Source: Pacificibacter marinus
GTDB lineage: Bacteria; Pseudomonadota; Alphaproteobacteria; Rhodobacterales; Rhodobacteraceae
Assembly (NCBI RefSeq): GCF_018860665.1
Contig: NZ_JAHKPK010000055.1
Span: 1-64,000, forward strand
Length of the DNA: 64,000 nucleotides
Reading direction: 5' to 3'
Shown: piece after piece, positions 32,627 through 41,785 of the stretch
Numbering within the stretch: position 1 is the stretch's first letter
How the letters are laid out: each line of letters opens with the position of its first letter
Made by a program: the position numbers and the translations under genes
The notes under the pieces: generated by a model
Databases searched by the model: none
Seen by the model: the letters and a program-made list of their open reading frames with translations, nothing else
What the model was told of the DNA's origin: nothing

Positions 32627-34270
32627 ATGGCCGTTTTGCGCCGGTCCTCGCAACGTATGTCTGGGTCGATTTGGCCCGGGTTTGTCGATGCGATGACCGC
32701 GCTTTTGCTGGTTTTGATGTTCGTTTTGACCATTTTCATGGTTGTGCAATCGATGTTGCGCGAAACGATTTCAGGGCAAGAAACGGAACTCAACGCATTG
32801 ACATCTGAAGTCGAGGCCTTGGCGCGCGCATTGGGATTAGAGCAACAGCGTGCGTTTGGGTTGGAAGATCAACTTGGCACGATCCGCGCCACATTGAGCG
32901 AGGCACGCGAGACAGCAACGGCGCAATCGGCATTGATTGCCTCGCTTCAGACGCAAAATGCCGAAAAAGAGGCGCAAATTGCCTCGTTCGAGGCACAAGT
33001 CGCCAGTTTGTTGTCTGAACGTGACACGGCTTTGGCATTATCCGATGAACAATCCGCGACCATTGCGGAATTGGAAAGCGCAAATGCGCGAATTATTTCT
33101 GAGCAAGAGGCCTTGCAACTTGCTTTGGCCCGCGCCCGTGACGAAATCGACGCCGTGACAGAAAATGCGCGTTTGGCTGCTGCTCGGCGTGAGGCTTTGG
33201 ATGCTTTGGTGGCGCAGTTGCAAACGGATGTCGTGGATAAGGATGCGGCCTTGGCCGCCGCCATCGCCCGCGCAGATGAAACAACCACAGCTTTAAGCGC
33301 AGCTGAGCAAGCCCGTCTTTTAGATCAAGCGGCCTTGCAAGCGTTGCGTGATAAGCTGGCGACGTCGCAAGATGAGTTAACCGCATTGACCCTCGCGCTT
33401 GAAGAAGAACGTAAGTCTGCAGAAGAAACCCTGACCTTACTCGCAGCCGCTGAGGCCGCCCGCCGTTCGCTTGATCTTGATGCACAGTCTCAATTGTCAG
33501 AAGCACAAAAACAGGCGGCTTTGTTGGCAACGGCCAAAGCTGCGCTGGCGGAGGAAAGTGAAAGATCGGCAGAAAGTGAGCGCAAAGTGACCTTGCTCAA
33601 TCAACAGGTCTCGGCGTTGCGCAGTCAGTTGTCGTCTTTGCAAGCCATTTTGGATGATCGCACAGAGCGCGATGCCGAGGCCAATGTCCAAATTGACGCC
33701 CTGACATCGCGGCTTAATTCTGCTCTTGCTCAGGTCGCAGCCGAAGAGCGCCGCAGGGCGCAATTGGAAGAAGCCGAACGCAAGCGCTTAGAGGAAGAAG
33801 CCAAGCAATTGCAGAATTATCGATCAGAATTCTTTGGTCGCTTGCGCGAAATTTTAGGGGACCGTGATGGCGTGCGCATCGTGGGGGATCGTTTTGTGTT
33901 CTCTTCAGAAGTGCTGTTTGATCAAGGCTCGGCCACTTTGGCGTCCAGCGGCCAAGCGCAAATTGCTCGTGTAGCCAGTATTTTATCCGAGGTGTCCAAA
34001 GACATCCCTGCGGAAATCGATTGGGTGATCCGCGTGGATGGCCATACCGATAAAGTGCCCTTGTCGGGGGACGGCGACTACAAAGATAATTGGGAATTAA
34101 GCCAAGCGCGGGCGCTGTCCGTCGTGCGCTATATGACGGATGCGCTTGGGTTTCCGGGAAGTCGTTTGGCAGCGGCAGGATTTGGCGAATTTCATCCGAT
34201 TGCCTTAGGGGATAGCCCCGCTGCTTTGGCACAAAATCGTCGAATTGAGTTAAAGCTCACAGAAAAATAG
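32627..34270 (+). CDS. MotB-like protein with long coiled coil and OmpA-type peptidoglycan-binding domain
   Basis: A 547-residue protein: one N-terminal membrane helix, WPGFVDAMTALLLVLMFVLTIFMVV (about 17-41), with the aspartate of the MotB/ExbD proton-binding motif (FVDAMTALL). A continuous alanine/glutamate-rich coiled coil follows from about 45 to 400. The C-terminal OmpA/MotB domain (about 420-547) has SSEVLFDQGSATL, RVDGHTDKVPL, NWELSQARALSVVRYM and NRRIEL. The coiled coil, some 350 residues long, would span the periplasm to anchor the MotA-like partner to peptidoglycan. Codon use looks normal. It converges with a M23 peptidase gene 2 bases away. Confidence 0.85.
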   Translation: MAVLRRSSQRMSGSIWPGFVDAMTALLLVLMFVLTIFMVVQSMLRETISGQETELNALTSEVEALARALGLEQQRAFGLEDQLGTIRATLSEARETATAQSALIASLQTQNAEKEAQIASFEAQVASLLSERDTALALSDEQSATIAELESANARIISEQEALQLALARARDEIDAVTENARLAAARREALDALVAQLQTDVVDKDAALAAAIARADETTTALSAAEQARLLDQAALQALRDKLATSQDELTALTLALEEERKSAEETLTLLAAAEAARRSLDLDAQSQLSEAQKQAALLATAKAALAEESERSAESERKVTLLNQQVSALRSQLSSLQAILDDRTERDAEANVQIDALTSRLNSALAQVAAEERRRAQLEEAERKRLEEEAKQLQNYRSEFFGRLREILGDRDGVRIVGDRFVFSSEVLFDQGSATLASSGQAQIARVASILSEVSKDIPAEIDWVIRVDGHTDKVPLSGDGDYKDNWELSQARALSVVRYMTDALGFPGSRLAAAGFGEFHPIALGDSPAALAQNRRIELKLTEK

Positions 34271-34272
34271 CT

Positions 34273-35247
34273 CTAGGGCGTCACTGTAATTTGGTTCGTT
34301 TGGGCGTCGATCATTTTTCCGTCACGTATGATCTGGACCTTGCCCATATAAGTGCCTGCAGGCCACCCCGTCGATGATTTTCGCCCCGTTGCATTGAAAT
34401 ATTGGGCTTGGGGCTTGTTCACAGTAACGTCGCGACTGGCAACCGTGCCATTCGGGCCGGTGAGCTCTAGACGCATAATATCATTGTCTTGGCCCCCAAA
34501 AGCAAATCCGAATACGACCAAAGCAGAGCTGTCGCTGGGCAAGGTTTCAGCCTGTGCTGTTCCTGCTTTGACGTCATCGTAATCTGGAATTTTGGATGTA
34601 ATTCCGACAGACAATAGGCCTGATGACTGATAGGCGAGCGGGCTGTCCCACAGGGTCTGTGCATCAGTTTCACCGCATGTGGTCGTTGGTTCTGGTCGAA
34701 ACGGATCAACGACTTTACCGTCTTTTCGAACAGCCAAATGAACGTGCGGAAACTCGGTCATGCCTGATAGACCGACATAGCCGAGGAGCGCGCCTTTGTC
34801 CAAGCGGTCGCCTTTTTTGACGTGAATTGAGCCTTGCATCATATGGCAATATTGCGTGGTCCAGCCCGCGCCATGATCGATGACAAGCCCATTGCCGCAT
34901 TCAACATCCGTCACGTCCGGTGCGCCCGCAGTGCGTTGACGGTGATCTTTCATGCCGTCGCGCGTTGCGGTGACTGTGCCTGCGGCAGAGGCAAGGACAG
35001 GCACATTGTCCTCTAGATCAAGGCCCGTCGGCAAGGCAAAGTCTGTGCCTTTATGGCCGTCATAGCTGAGATTGCCGCAAGTGAAATCGGCCATAGCGTC
35101 ACTAGGATCCGCATCGACATAGTTTTGGATATAACAACTGTCGCCGATCACGCAGTCAATCGGGAGGCCCAAAGAAATATCCCCCGCCAACACTGGGCTA
35201 GCGGGGGACATGGATATTGTCACAGACAATGTTAGAGCACGCATCAT
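34273..35247 (-). CDS. M23-family metallopeptidase (LytM-type), secreted
   Basis: A 324-residue exported protein; signal peptide (RALTLSVTISMSPASPVLAG). Domain: HKGTDFALP gives the first zinc ligands (H-x3-D) and HVHLAV the H-x-H motif, with LVIDHGAGWTTQYCHM between, as in LytM/M23 endopeptidases that cut peptidoglycan cross-links. Eight cysteines suggest disulfides in the periplasm (CVIGDSCY, CGNL, CGETD and others). A C-terminal beta domain (about 220-324) is extra and may aid binding. The start lies 4 bases after the clpA stop; ATG at 35244 is an alternative. Confidence 0.85.
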   Translation of the reverse strand: MMRALTLSVTISMSPASPVLAGDISLGLPIDCVIGDSCYIQNYVDADPSDAMADFTCGNLSYDGHKGTDFALPTGLDLEDNVPVLASAAGTVTATRDGMKDHRQRTAGAPDVTDVECGNGLVIDHGAGWTTQYCHMMQGSIHVKKGDRLDKGALLGYVGLSGMTEFPHVHLAVRKDGKVVDPFRPEPTTTCGETDAQTLWDSPLAYQSSGLLSVGITSKIPDYDDVKAGTAQAETLPSDSSALVVFGFAFGGQDNDIMRLELTGPNGTVASRDVTVNKPQAQYFNATGRKSSTGWPAGTYMGKVQIIRDGKMIDAQTNQITVTP

Positions 35248-35251
35248 CAAT

Positions 35252-37585
35252 TTAATCAGCTGTCAGTAAAGGTGGCTTTTTACGAGCGGCAATTTTGCGA
35301 TCACCTGGTTCTTCGATCCGTAGATCGATTTTCCCATCTTTGATGCCAACTTGAACGACACCGCCTTTGGCCAGTTTGCCAAAGAGCAATTCTTCGGCGA
35401 GTGGTTTCTTGATGTATTCTTGGATCACACGGCCAAGAGGACGTGCCCCCATTTTGCTGTCATAGCCTTTGTCACCAAGCCATTCAGCGGCAGCCTGTGT
35501 CAGTTCAATCTGTACATTGCGGTCCATAAGCTGTGCTTCGAGTTGTAGTACAAATTTTTCGACCACTTGGAAAATCACGTCTTTTGGCAGTGGCGCGAAA
35601 GAAATCACAGCATCCAAACGGTTACGGAATTCCGGCGTAAAGGTGCGTTCAATCGCTGCGGTGTCTTCGCCCGTCCGACGATCACGACCAAAGCCTATGG
35701 CTTCTTTAGCTTGCTCAGCCGCACCCGCATTCGATGTCATGATCAAAATGACATTGCGGAAATCAACCGTGCGCCCGTTGTGATCTGTGAGTTTCCCATT
35801 GTCCATCACTTGAAGCAGGATGTTGTAAACGTCTGGGTGGGCTTTTTCCATTTCATCGAGCAAGAGCACACAATGCGGGTGTTGATCGACACCGTCTGTG
35901 AGCATACCGCCTTGGTCGAAACCGACATAGCCGGGAGGGGCACCGATCAAGCGTGAAACGGCGTGTTTTTCCATATATTCTGACATGTCGAAGCGCAAAA
36001 GCTCAACCCCAAGCGTGTCTGCAAGCTGTTTGGCCACTTCGGTTTTGCCCACACCCGTTGGGCCTGCGAACAGATAGTTGCCGATTGGTTTTTCAGGTTC
36101 ACGCAGACCCGCACGCGCCAATTTGATGGCTGACGACAGGGCGACGATGGCGTCGTCTTGTCCAAAAACCACACGTTTGAGCGTGGCTTCGAGATCTTTA
36201 AGCACTTCCGCATCGCCTTTAGAGACGTTTTTAGCAGGAATGCGCGCGATTTTCGCCACCACAGCTTCGATTTCTTTGGTTCCGATTGTCTTGCGACGAC
36301 GACTTTCAGAAACGAGATGCTGCGCCGCGCCAGCTTCGTCAATCACGTCGATGGCTTTGTCGGGGAGCTTGCGATCGTGGATATAGCGCGCAGCCAGTTC
36401 GACAGCAGATTTGATCGCATCATTGGTGTAACGAATGTCGTGATGTTCCTCAAAGTAGGGTTTGATCCCCATCAGAATTTTCACAGCATCATCCACAGAC
36501 GGTTCGTTCACATCAATTTTTTGGAAACGACGCGCCAAAGCGCGATCTTTTTCAAAATGCTGACGGAACTCTTTGTAAGTTGTCGAGCCCATGCAACGCA
36601 GTTTGCCGCCCGCCAAAGCAGGTTTGAGCAAGTTAGATGCATCCATCGCACCGCCAGAGGTCGCACCCGCGCCGATGACAGTGTGAATTTCATCAATAAA
36701 GAGCACAGCATCGGGGTGATCTTCGAGCTCTTTCATCACGGCTTTGAGGCGTTCCTCAAAATCACCGCGGTACCGCGTGCCAGCCAGCAAAGCGCCAAGG
36801 TCAAGCGAATAGATTGTAGAGCCTGACAAAACCGCTGGAGTTTCCCCATCAACGATTTTGCGCGCGAGGCCTTCGGCGATGGCGGTTTTGCCAACACCAG
36901 GGTCGCCTACCAAAAGCGGGTTGTTCTTACGACGGCGACACAGCACTTGGATGCAGCGTTCGACTTCATGCGAGCGCCCAATGAGAGGGTCCACATCCCC
37001 TTCGGCGGCCTTTTTGTTCAGATCGACGCAGTATTTTGCCAATGCGGATTCTTTTTCTTCGCCGCCAGATGTTGGCCCGCCCATAGCGGCACCATCCCCA
37101 TCTTCGTCAGCGCCTGTGATCGGACGGGTTTCTTCAAAGTCAGGATCTTTGGCAACGCCATGCGCGATGAAATTCACCGCGTCGTAGCGTGTCATGTCTT
37201 GCTCTTGTAAGAAAAACGCCGCGTTGGATTCGCGTTCGGCAAAAATTGCCACCAGCACATTGGCTCCGGTCACTTCTGTGCGACCTGACGACTGTACATG
37301 GATCGCGGCGCGCTGAATAACGCGTTGGAACGAGGCTGTTGGGACGGCTTCAGAGCCTTCCACATCAGTGATCAAAGTTGTCAGATCATCTTCGATATAG
37401 TCGACAAGCGTTTTGCGCAGGTCTTCGAGTTCAACATTACAGGCCTGCATCACGCGGGCTGCGTCAGGTTCATCAATCAACGCGAGCAAAAGATGCTCAA
37501 GCGTTGCGAGTTCATGTTTGCGCGAATTTGCAAGCGCCAGCGCTGCGTGAATAGCATGCTCTAGGGTGTTCGAAAATGATGGCAC
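35252..37585 (-). CDS. clpA: ATP-dependent Clp protease ATP-binding subunit ClpA
   Basis: A 777-residue AAA+ unfoldase that feeds ClpP. From the N-terminus: the Clp-N repeat domain (SFSNTLEHAIHAALALANSRKHELATLEHLLLALID), AAA domain 1 with Walker A GDPGVGKT and B VLFIDE, no ClpB-type middle coiled coil, AAA domain 2 with GPTGVGKT and VLLLDE, and a ClpP-docking segment around IGFGRDRRTGED that stands where ClpA/ClpX carry the IGF loop. The start is GTG at 37585, 9 bases after AAAGGAGC. No clpS adaptor gene lies next to it. Upstream is gloB on the same strand. Confidence 0.95.
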   Translation of the reverse strand: MPSFSNTLEHAIHAALALANSRKHELATLEHLLLALIDEPDAARVMQACNVELEDLRKTLVDYIEDDLTTLITDVEGSEAVPTASFQRVIQRAAIHVQSSGRTEVTGANVLVAIFAERESNAAFFLQEQDMTRYDAVNFIAHGVAKDPDFEETRPITGADEDGDGAAMGGPTSGGEEKESALAKYCVDLNKKAAEGDVDPLIGRSHEVERCIQVLCRRRKNNPLLVGDPGVGKTAIAEGLARKIVDGETPAVLSGSTIYSLDLGALLAGTRYRGDFEERLKAVMKELEDHPDAVLFIDEIHTVIGAGATSGGAMDASNLLKPALAGGKLRCMGSTTYKEFRQHFEKDRALARRFQKIDVNEPSVDDAVKILMGIKPYFEEHHDIRYTNDAIKSAVELAARYIHDRKLPDKAIDVIDEAGAAQHLVSESRRRKTIGTKEIEAVVAKIARIPAKNVSKGDAEVLKDLEATLKRVVFGQDDAIVALSSAIKLARAGLREPEKPIGNYLFAGPTGVGKTEVAKQLADTLGVELLRFDMSEYMEKHAVSRLIGAPPGYVGFDQGGMLTDGVDQHPHCVLLLDEMEKAHPDVYNILLQVMDNGKLTDHNGRTVDFRNVILIMTSNAGAAEQAKEAIGFGRDRRTGEDTAAIERTFTPEFRNRLDAVISFAPLPKDVIFQVVEKFVLQLEAQLMDRNVQIELTQAAAEWLGDKGYDSKMGARPLGRVIQEYIKKPLAEELLFGKLAKGGVVQVGIKDGKIDLRIEEPGDRKIAARKKPPLLTAD

Positions 37586-37820
37586 TGTGGGGGTGCTCCT
37601 TTCATTCGGGTCCAGACGGGACATATAGCGGCCCTATAGCCACCGTCGCCTCATACTCTTAAAGTTCGATTTATACTTGCGCACTTCAAGATATTTCTTG
37701 GTTAAGACACGTCATTTTGACCGGTCATTCCAATATTTGTTCGGCACAGCTTAGTTTTGCCGCCCCTTTGTTAACATGATGTATGCTGCGCCCCTGTCTT
37801 TGCAAGGGCCAATTGCAATA

Positions 37821-38606
37821 TCAGAACCTGTCTTTTCGGGCACGAATTTCTGTAAAGGCTTCTAAATCGGTTGCGCCGGACATTCCTATGGCTGTTTTGA
37901 GGGCCGCATTGTCTGCACGAAGGAATGGGTTTGTCTCGATTTCAAGCTGCAATACAGACGGCACGGTGGGTAGGTTTTGTGCCCGCTTTGCGGTGATGTC
38001 CGCGATCCGCGCTTTAAGGGCGGCGTTGTCTGGGTCGACAGTGATTGCGAAGGCGGCGTTGCTTTGGGTGTATTCGTGGCCAGAACACACGATGGTTTGC
38101 GCGGGCAGTGCTCGCAGCTTTTGCAAGCTGTCCCACATTTGCGCGGGCGTGCCCTCAAATAAGCGTCCACAACCAAGCGCCATTAGACTGTCGGCGGTGA
38201 ATAGGGTGGCGATTTCGGGCAGGTGGAACGCGATGTGGCCGACCGTATGTCCTGATACATCCATGACGTGCACAGGGATGTCCCCGAACATAAATGTATC
38301 ACCGTCACAAGTTTGATAGGTGATCAGGTCGGCGGGCAGGCGGTGCATATCAGCACGTGCAGCCACAACACGCGGGGACCAGCTGCGAGCGGCACAGGCG
38401 TCCAGCAGGGGCGCGAGCCCGTCGATATGATCCCAATGGTGATGGGTGATCCATATGTCGGTCAGTGGCCAGCCGCGTTTGTCCAACTCGGCCAGAATAG
38501 GCGCGTGATCAGCGACATCGACAACAGCGGTCGATCCTGATGCCGCGTCGTGCAGCACAAATGCGTAGTTATCTTTGAGCACTGGCAGTGTGACGCGTTC
38601 TATCAT
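37821..38606 (-). CDS. gloB: Hydroxyacylglutathione hydrolase (glyoxalase II)
   Basis: A 261-residue metallo-beta-lactamase-fold enzyme with the binuclear metal motif THHHWDH (H55, H57, D59, H60), further ligands in VSGHTVGHIAFH, FTADSLMALGCGRLFEG and SGHEYTQSNAAFA, and the glutathione-binding C-terminal helices (NPFLRADN). It hydrolyses S-lactoylglutathione to lactate and glutathione in methylglyoxal detoxification. The length and order of motifs match GloB. It lies 235 bases upstream of clpA on the same strand, and diverges from a methyltransferase gene. Confidence 0.94.
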   Translation of the reverse strand: MIERVTLPVLKDNYAFVLHDAASGSTAVVDVADHAPILAELDKRGWPLTDIWITHHHWDHIDGLAPLLDACAARSWSPRVVAARADMHRLPADLITYQTCDGDTFMFGDIPVHVMDVSGHTVGHIAFHLPEIATLFTADSLMALGCGRLFEGTPAQMWDSLQKLRALPAQTIVCSGHEYTQSNAAFAITVDPDNAALKARIADITAKRAQNLPTVPSVLQLEIETNPFLRADNAALKTAIGMSGATDLEAFTEIRARKDRF

Positions 38607-38669
38607 GGTATTTGTCCGCTTTTTGAGTCATTGTTGATTTAACACTGTGTCATGGGCCTCGAATATTCA

Positions 38670-39497
38670 ATGCATCTCGACGTTGTTGATCTTAGAAATT
38701 TTTACTACCGCACTGGTCTTGGGCGGGCGGCGCAGCGTGTGATCCGCAATCAAGTGGTGTCTTACTGGCCCGATGCGTCACGTCAAACCGTTGCAGGTTT
38801 TGGCTTTGCCGTGCCGTTGTTGCGCCCCTATTTGGCTGACGCGCGCCGCGTGGTGGCTTTGATGCCCGATCAGCAGGGGGTTATGCATTGGCCCGCTGGT
38901 ATGGAAAATACATCGACGCTGTGTCAAGAAATTCGCTGGCCGTTGCAAACAGGCGTTGTGGATCGACTTGTGGTGATGCACGGGCTTGAGACTTCGGAAA
39001 ACCAAACCGCACTTTTAGATGAATGCTGGCGGGTTTTGGGACCGGGGGGCAAGGCTTTGTTTATTGTTCCCAATCGCGGCGGGGTATGGTCGCGCTCGGA
39101 CAGCACGCCGTTTGGCTATGGCCGCCCCTATTCTTTAGGGCAATTGGAGGCGCAGCTTAAACTCGCGAATTTTGTGCCTGAACGCCACAAGGCCGTGTTG
39201 TTTCAGCCGCCCTCGAATAAAAAATTCTGGCTGCGCTCTGGGCCTGTATTGGAGAAAATTGGTCGCCAAGTGACGGATCACTTGGCAGGCGGGGTTTTGA
39301 TGCTGGAAGTGTCGAAACAAGTTTACGCGCAAACCGGTACGGGCAGTCCCCAGGCCATCAAGCGTGCGAAAGGCGTTTTGGGTGGGTTGCGGCCTGTGCC
39401 CGAGGCGAAGCCGGCCTATAACAAAGGTGGGGCGAAGCCAGCCTACACTGCGACCACACAGGCGGCCAACAAAGGTACAGCGAAACCAGCTTTATGA
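38670..39497 (+). CDS. Class I SAM-dependent methyltransferase-like protein
   Basis: A 275-residue protein divergent from gloB. The start at 38670 ([23 protein letters not shown]) fits homologs I recall; 38652 is possible. The SAM domain is degenerate in its first motif ([15 protein letters not shown] instead of a GxGxG loop) but keeps the later [29 protein letters not shown] block. The C-terminus is an alanine/lysine-rich tail with three KPA(Y/L) repeats ([18 protein letters not shown] and KPAL), probably disordered. Substrate unknown. Confidence 0.8.
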   Translation: MHLDVVDLRNFYYRTGLGRAAQRVIRNQVVSYWPDASRQTVAGFGFAVPLLRPYLADARRVVALMPDQQGVMHWPAGMENTSTLCQEIRWPLQTGVVDRLVVMHGLETSENQTALLDECWRVLGPGGKALFIVPNRGGVWSRSDSTPFGYGRPYSLGQLEAQLKLANFVPERHKAVLFQPPSNKKFWLRSGPVLEKIGRQVTDHLAGGVLMLEVSKQVYAQTGTGSPQAIKRAKGVLGGLRPVPEAKPAYNKGGAKPAYTATTQAANKGTAKPAL

Positions 39498-39922
39498 GTT
39501 TGGGGTGATCGTTGTTTGTGCCTCATGCAGGCAGGCAGGCAGTTATTTGCGATGTCCGTTATGTTGGAAAATATCATAGATATGCATCTGGTTGCTCAAC
39601 CGAAATCGCTTCATGCGTCACCGCAAATCTGTGTCAGTCGCTTTGTTATCAACCTAGCTTAGCTATCGATAGTTGATGGACGGAGCCGATATTTAAACAA
39701 TATGGCTCATTGAGCGGTTGTGGCGGTTATTCAACATGCTGCGGCCAAGTTATCCACATATTTTATGCGATTCTTAGGGCCCCGAGTTCTTCGGTGGGGC
39801 ATGGCGCGGTTCTGCGTCTGGCGTGTTTTGCGCCTGATCCCAGCTTAACGCCTAAATATAGTGCAAAAGGGCCGTGAGGGTTGGCGGGATTGGAATGATC
39901 GGCAAAATTTAGTTGATCGACC
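39498..39922. other. Intergenic region, nothing recognised
   Basis: About 425 bases between the methyltransferase gene and a regulator gene. A short GGCA/GCAGGC repeat (around 39525-39541) and AT-rich stretches are seen, but no terminator hairpin with a T run, RNA gene or convincing reading frame. Confidence 0.35.
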
Positions 39923-39947
39923 ACTGGTATACCGACACCATACCAGT
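39923..39947. promoter_or_regulatory. Perfect inverted repeat abutting the regulator start codon
   Basis: ACTGGTAT (39923-39930) and ATACCAGT (39940-39947) form an exact inverted repeat, and GGTATACC at 39926-39933 is a smaller palindrome of the type bound by GntR-family regulators. The right arm ends directly before the ATG at 39948 and occupies the position of the ribosome site. Confidence 0.7.
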
Positions 39948-40643
39948 ATGACACAGACATCTTCTTCCCCCAAAGAATCGGTTCACAAGCTGATCCTAGA
40001 CGCCATTTTAAGTGGCGATATCGATGTGAAAGACCAGATATCCGAGCGCGGCATTGCTGAGCGCTTTTCGGTTGGTCGCACGAAAGTCCGCGAAGCGCTG
40101 CGCGATCTGATCAATGATGGCATTTTGTCCGCGGAGCCCGCGCGCGGCACCTTTATTCGCGAGCTGACACTCACCGAGATGCGCGAAATCTATGAGGTCC
40201 GCTATGCGCTTGAAAGCATGGCGGCGCACCTTGCGGCCAAGCACGGCCCACTGCCAGAACTCGCCGCCTACGCAGAGCGGTTCGAGGATATGCGCAACAA
40301 TACGGCCAATTATGACCTGAAGGAAATTGACGAATACGGGGCAGAGTTCCACACCGAAATCTTTCGCTCCGCACGCAATGAAAAATTACTGCAAATCTAT
40401 CAACCCGTGCGCTTGCGCTTGGCGACAGCGCTGACATTGCCGCGGTATTACGAACCCGATTGGGTTCTGAAAGCGCTGGATGAGCACATCGAAATTCTAA
40501 AGGCGATTACCGACCGTGACAGCATGTTGGCGCAGTCGCGTCTTGTGGAGCACATGGCCAAAGGGTTCGAGACCCGCATGCGGATCTTTGATCGCTTGGA
40601 TGGATATAGTCTGCCGCCTTTGCACACCAAAGGCATGACATAA
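39948..40643 (+). CDS. GntR-family (FCD-type) regulator of the amino-acid operon
   Basis: A 231-residue regulator. Winged helix: GIAERFSVGRTKVREALRDLINDGILSAEPARGTFI (about residues 34-69). FCD domain: YALESMAAHLAAKHG, EIDEYGAEFHTEIFRSA and LDEHIEILKAITDRD, with the acidic/histidine residues expected for metal-assisted ligand binding. There is no Shine-Dalgarno sequence; the start directly follows an inverted repeat, so leaderless translation or operator-coupled control is possible. It is followed by aapJ on the same strand after 74 bases, and probably regulates that operon and itself. Confidence 0.85.
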   Translation: MTQTSSSPKESVHKLILDAILSGDIDVKDQISERGIAERFSVGRTKVREALRDLINDGILSAEPARGTFIRELTLTEMREIYEVRYALESMAAHLAAKHGPLPELAAYAERFEDMRNNTANYDLKEIDEYGAEFHTEIFRSARNEKLLQIYQPVRLRLATALTLPRYYEPDWVLKALDEHIEILKAITDRDSMLAQSRLVEHMAKGFETRMRIFDRLDGYSLPPLHTKGMT

Positions 40644-40717
40644 CCGCCGCTTATTCCCCAGCGCCCATGGGGGCGCAAGTACTCCCTAAATCTCCCCACT
40701 CCTTGAAAGGAAGACAA

Positions 40718-41770
40718 ATGGATATGACTACAAAGCTATCTCGTTACGCCGGACAGGTTGCCGGTGCTGCATTGGCGCTCGTTGCGGCTCAGGCTGTTGC
40801 GACCACTGCATCGGCCGAAACCACACTGGAAAGTGTGATCGCAGCTGACGTCGTGATGTGTGGATCAAACGGCGGTCGCGCTGGTTTTTCTGCGCTGGAC
40901 AGTAAAGGCGAATGGCAAGGTTTGGACGTTGACATGTGTCGCGCCATCGCGGCCTCTGTTTTGGGCGATGCCTCTAAAATTCAGATGGTGAAAACCAGCA
41001 GCCAAACACGGTTTACCGCGTTGCAAACAGGCGAGATCGACGTGCTTTTGCGCAACGCAACATGGACGTTGAGCCGCGATAGCAAACTGGCGCTCGATTT
41101 CGTGGCACCTACTTTTTACGATGGTCAGGGCTTTATGGTCAGTGCCGCGGCAGGTGTCAGCTCGATCGAAGACCTTGATGGCGCGACAGTTTGTTTGTTG
41201 CCTGGCTCCACCTCTGAATTGGTGGCCGAAGAGGTCTTTACAGGGCGCGGTTTGGAATACACGCCTGTCGTTATTCAAAGCTCAAGTGAATTGGACTCTG
41301 CGTTTTTCAATGGCCGCTGTGACGTGAACATTCAATCCACCTCTGGTTTGGCCGCAAAACGTGCCACTGTTGCGGAAAACCCTGCTGATTGGGTGATCTT
41401 GGATGAAATCGTCGGCAAAGATCCAATGGGGCCTGTTGTGCGCCAAGATGATCCGCAGTGGAAAGACATCGTGGCATGGACTGCTTATGCGATGATGGAA
41501 GCCGAAGAATTGGGCGTCACATCGGAAAACGTCGCGGAATTGCGTGATGAGGGCAATGTCAAATATGCGCTTTTCCTTGGTGCTGACGGAGATTTAGGTG
41601 AGCTCTTGGGTCTGCAAAATGACTGGGTTTACAATGTTGTGTCACAAGTCGGGAACTACGGCGAAATGTTTGAGCGCAACTTGGGACAAGAGTCTCCGCT
41701 GAAACTTGCGCGCGGGCTGAATGCGCAATGGGTCGACGGTGGCCTGCTCTACGCTCCGCCCTTTAAATAA
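40718..41770 (+). CDS. aapJ: General L-amino-acid ABC transporter, substrate-binding protein
   Basis: A 350-residue periplasmic binding protein; AAGGAAG precedes the ATG at 40718. Signal peptide about residues 1-35 (ending TTASA before ETTLESVIAADVV). The polar amino-acid binding fold shows VMCGSNGGRAGFSALDSKGEWQGLDVDMCRAIAASVLG and the AapJ-type segment RFTALQTGEIDVLLRNATWTLSRD. It belongs to the AapJ/BztA group that binds glutamate, aspartate and related amino acids. First structural gene of aapJQMP. Confidence 0.92.
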   Translation: MDMTTKLSRYAGQVAGAALALVAAQAVATTASAETTLESVIAADVVMCGSNGGRAGFSALDSKGEWQGLDVDMCRAIAASVLGDASKIQMVKTSSQTRFTALQTGEIDVLLRNATWTLSRDSKLALDFVAPTFYDGQGFMVSAAAGVSSIEDLDGATVCLLPGSTSELVAEEVFTGRGLEYTPVVIQSSSELDSAFFNGRCDVNIQSTSGLAAKRATVAENPADWVILDEIVGKDPMGPVVRQDDPQWKDIVAWTAYAMMEAEELGVTSENVAELRDEGNVKYALFLGADGDLGELLGLQNDWVYNVVSQVGNYGEMFERNLGQESPLKLARGLNAQWVDGGLLYAPPFK

Positions 41771-41785
41771 GCTGTAATTGTCAGG

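Noticed and set aside
33080-33530. Several antisense frames inside the coiled-coil gene
   Set aside because: Produced by the repetitive alanine/glutamate codons of the real gene.
31448-34270. Zorya anti-phage system
   Set aside because: Only the MotA/MotB-like pair is present; no ZorC/ZorD or ZorE effector lies next to it, and neighbours are core genes.
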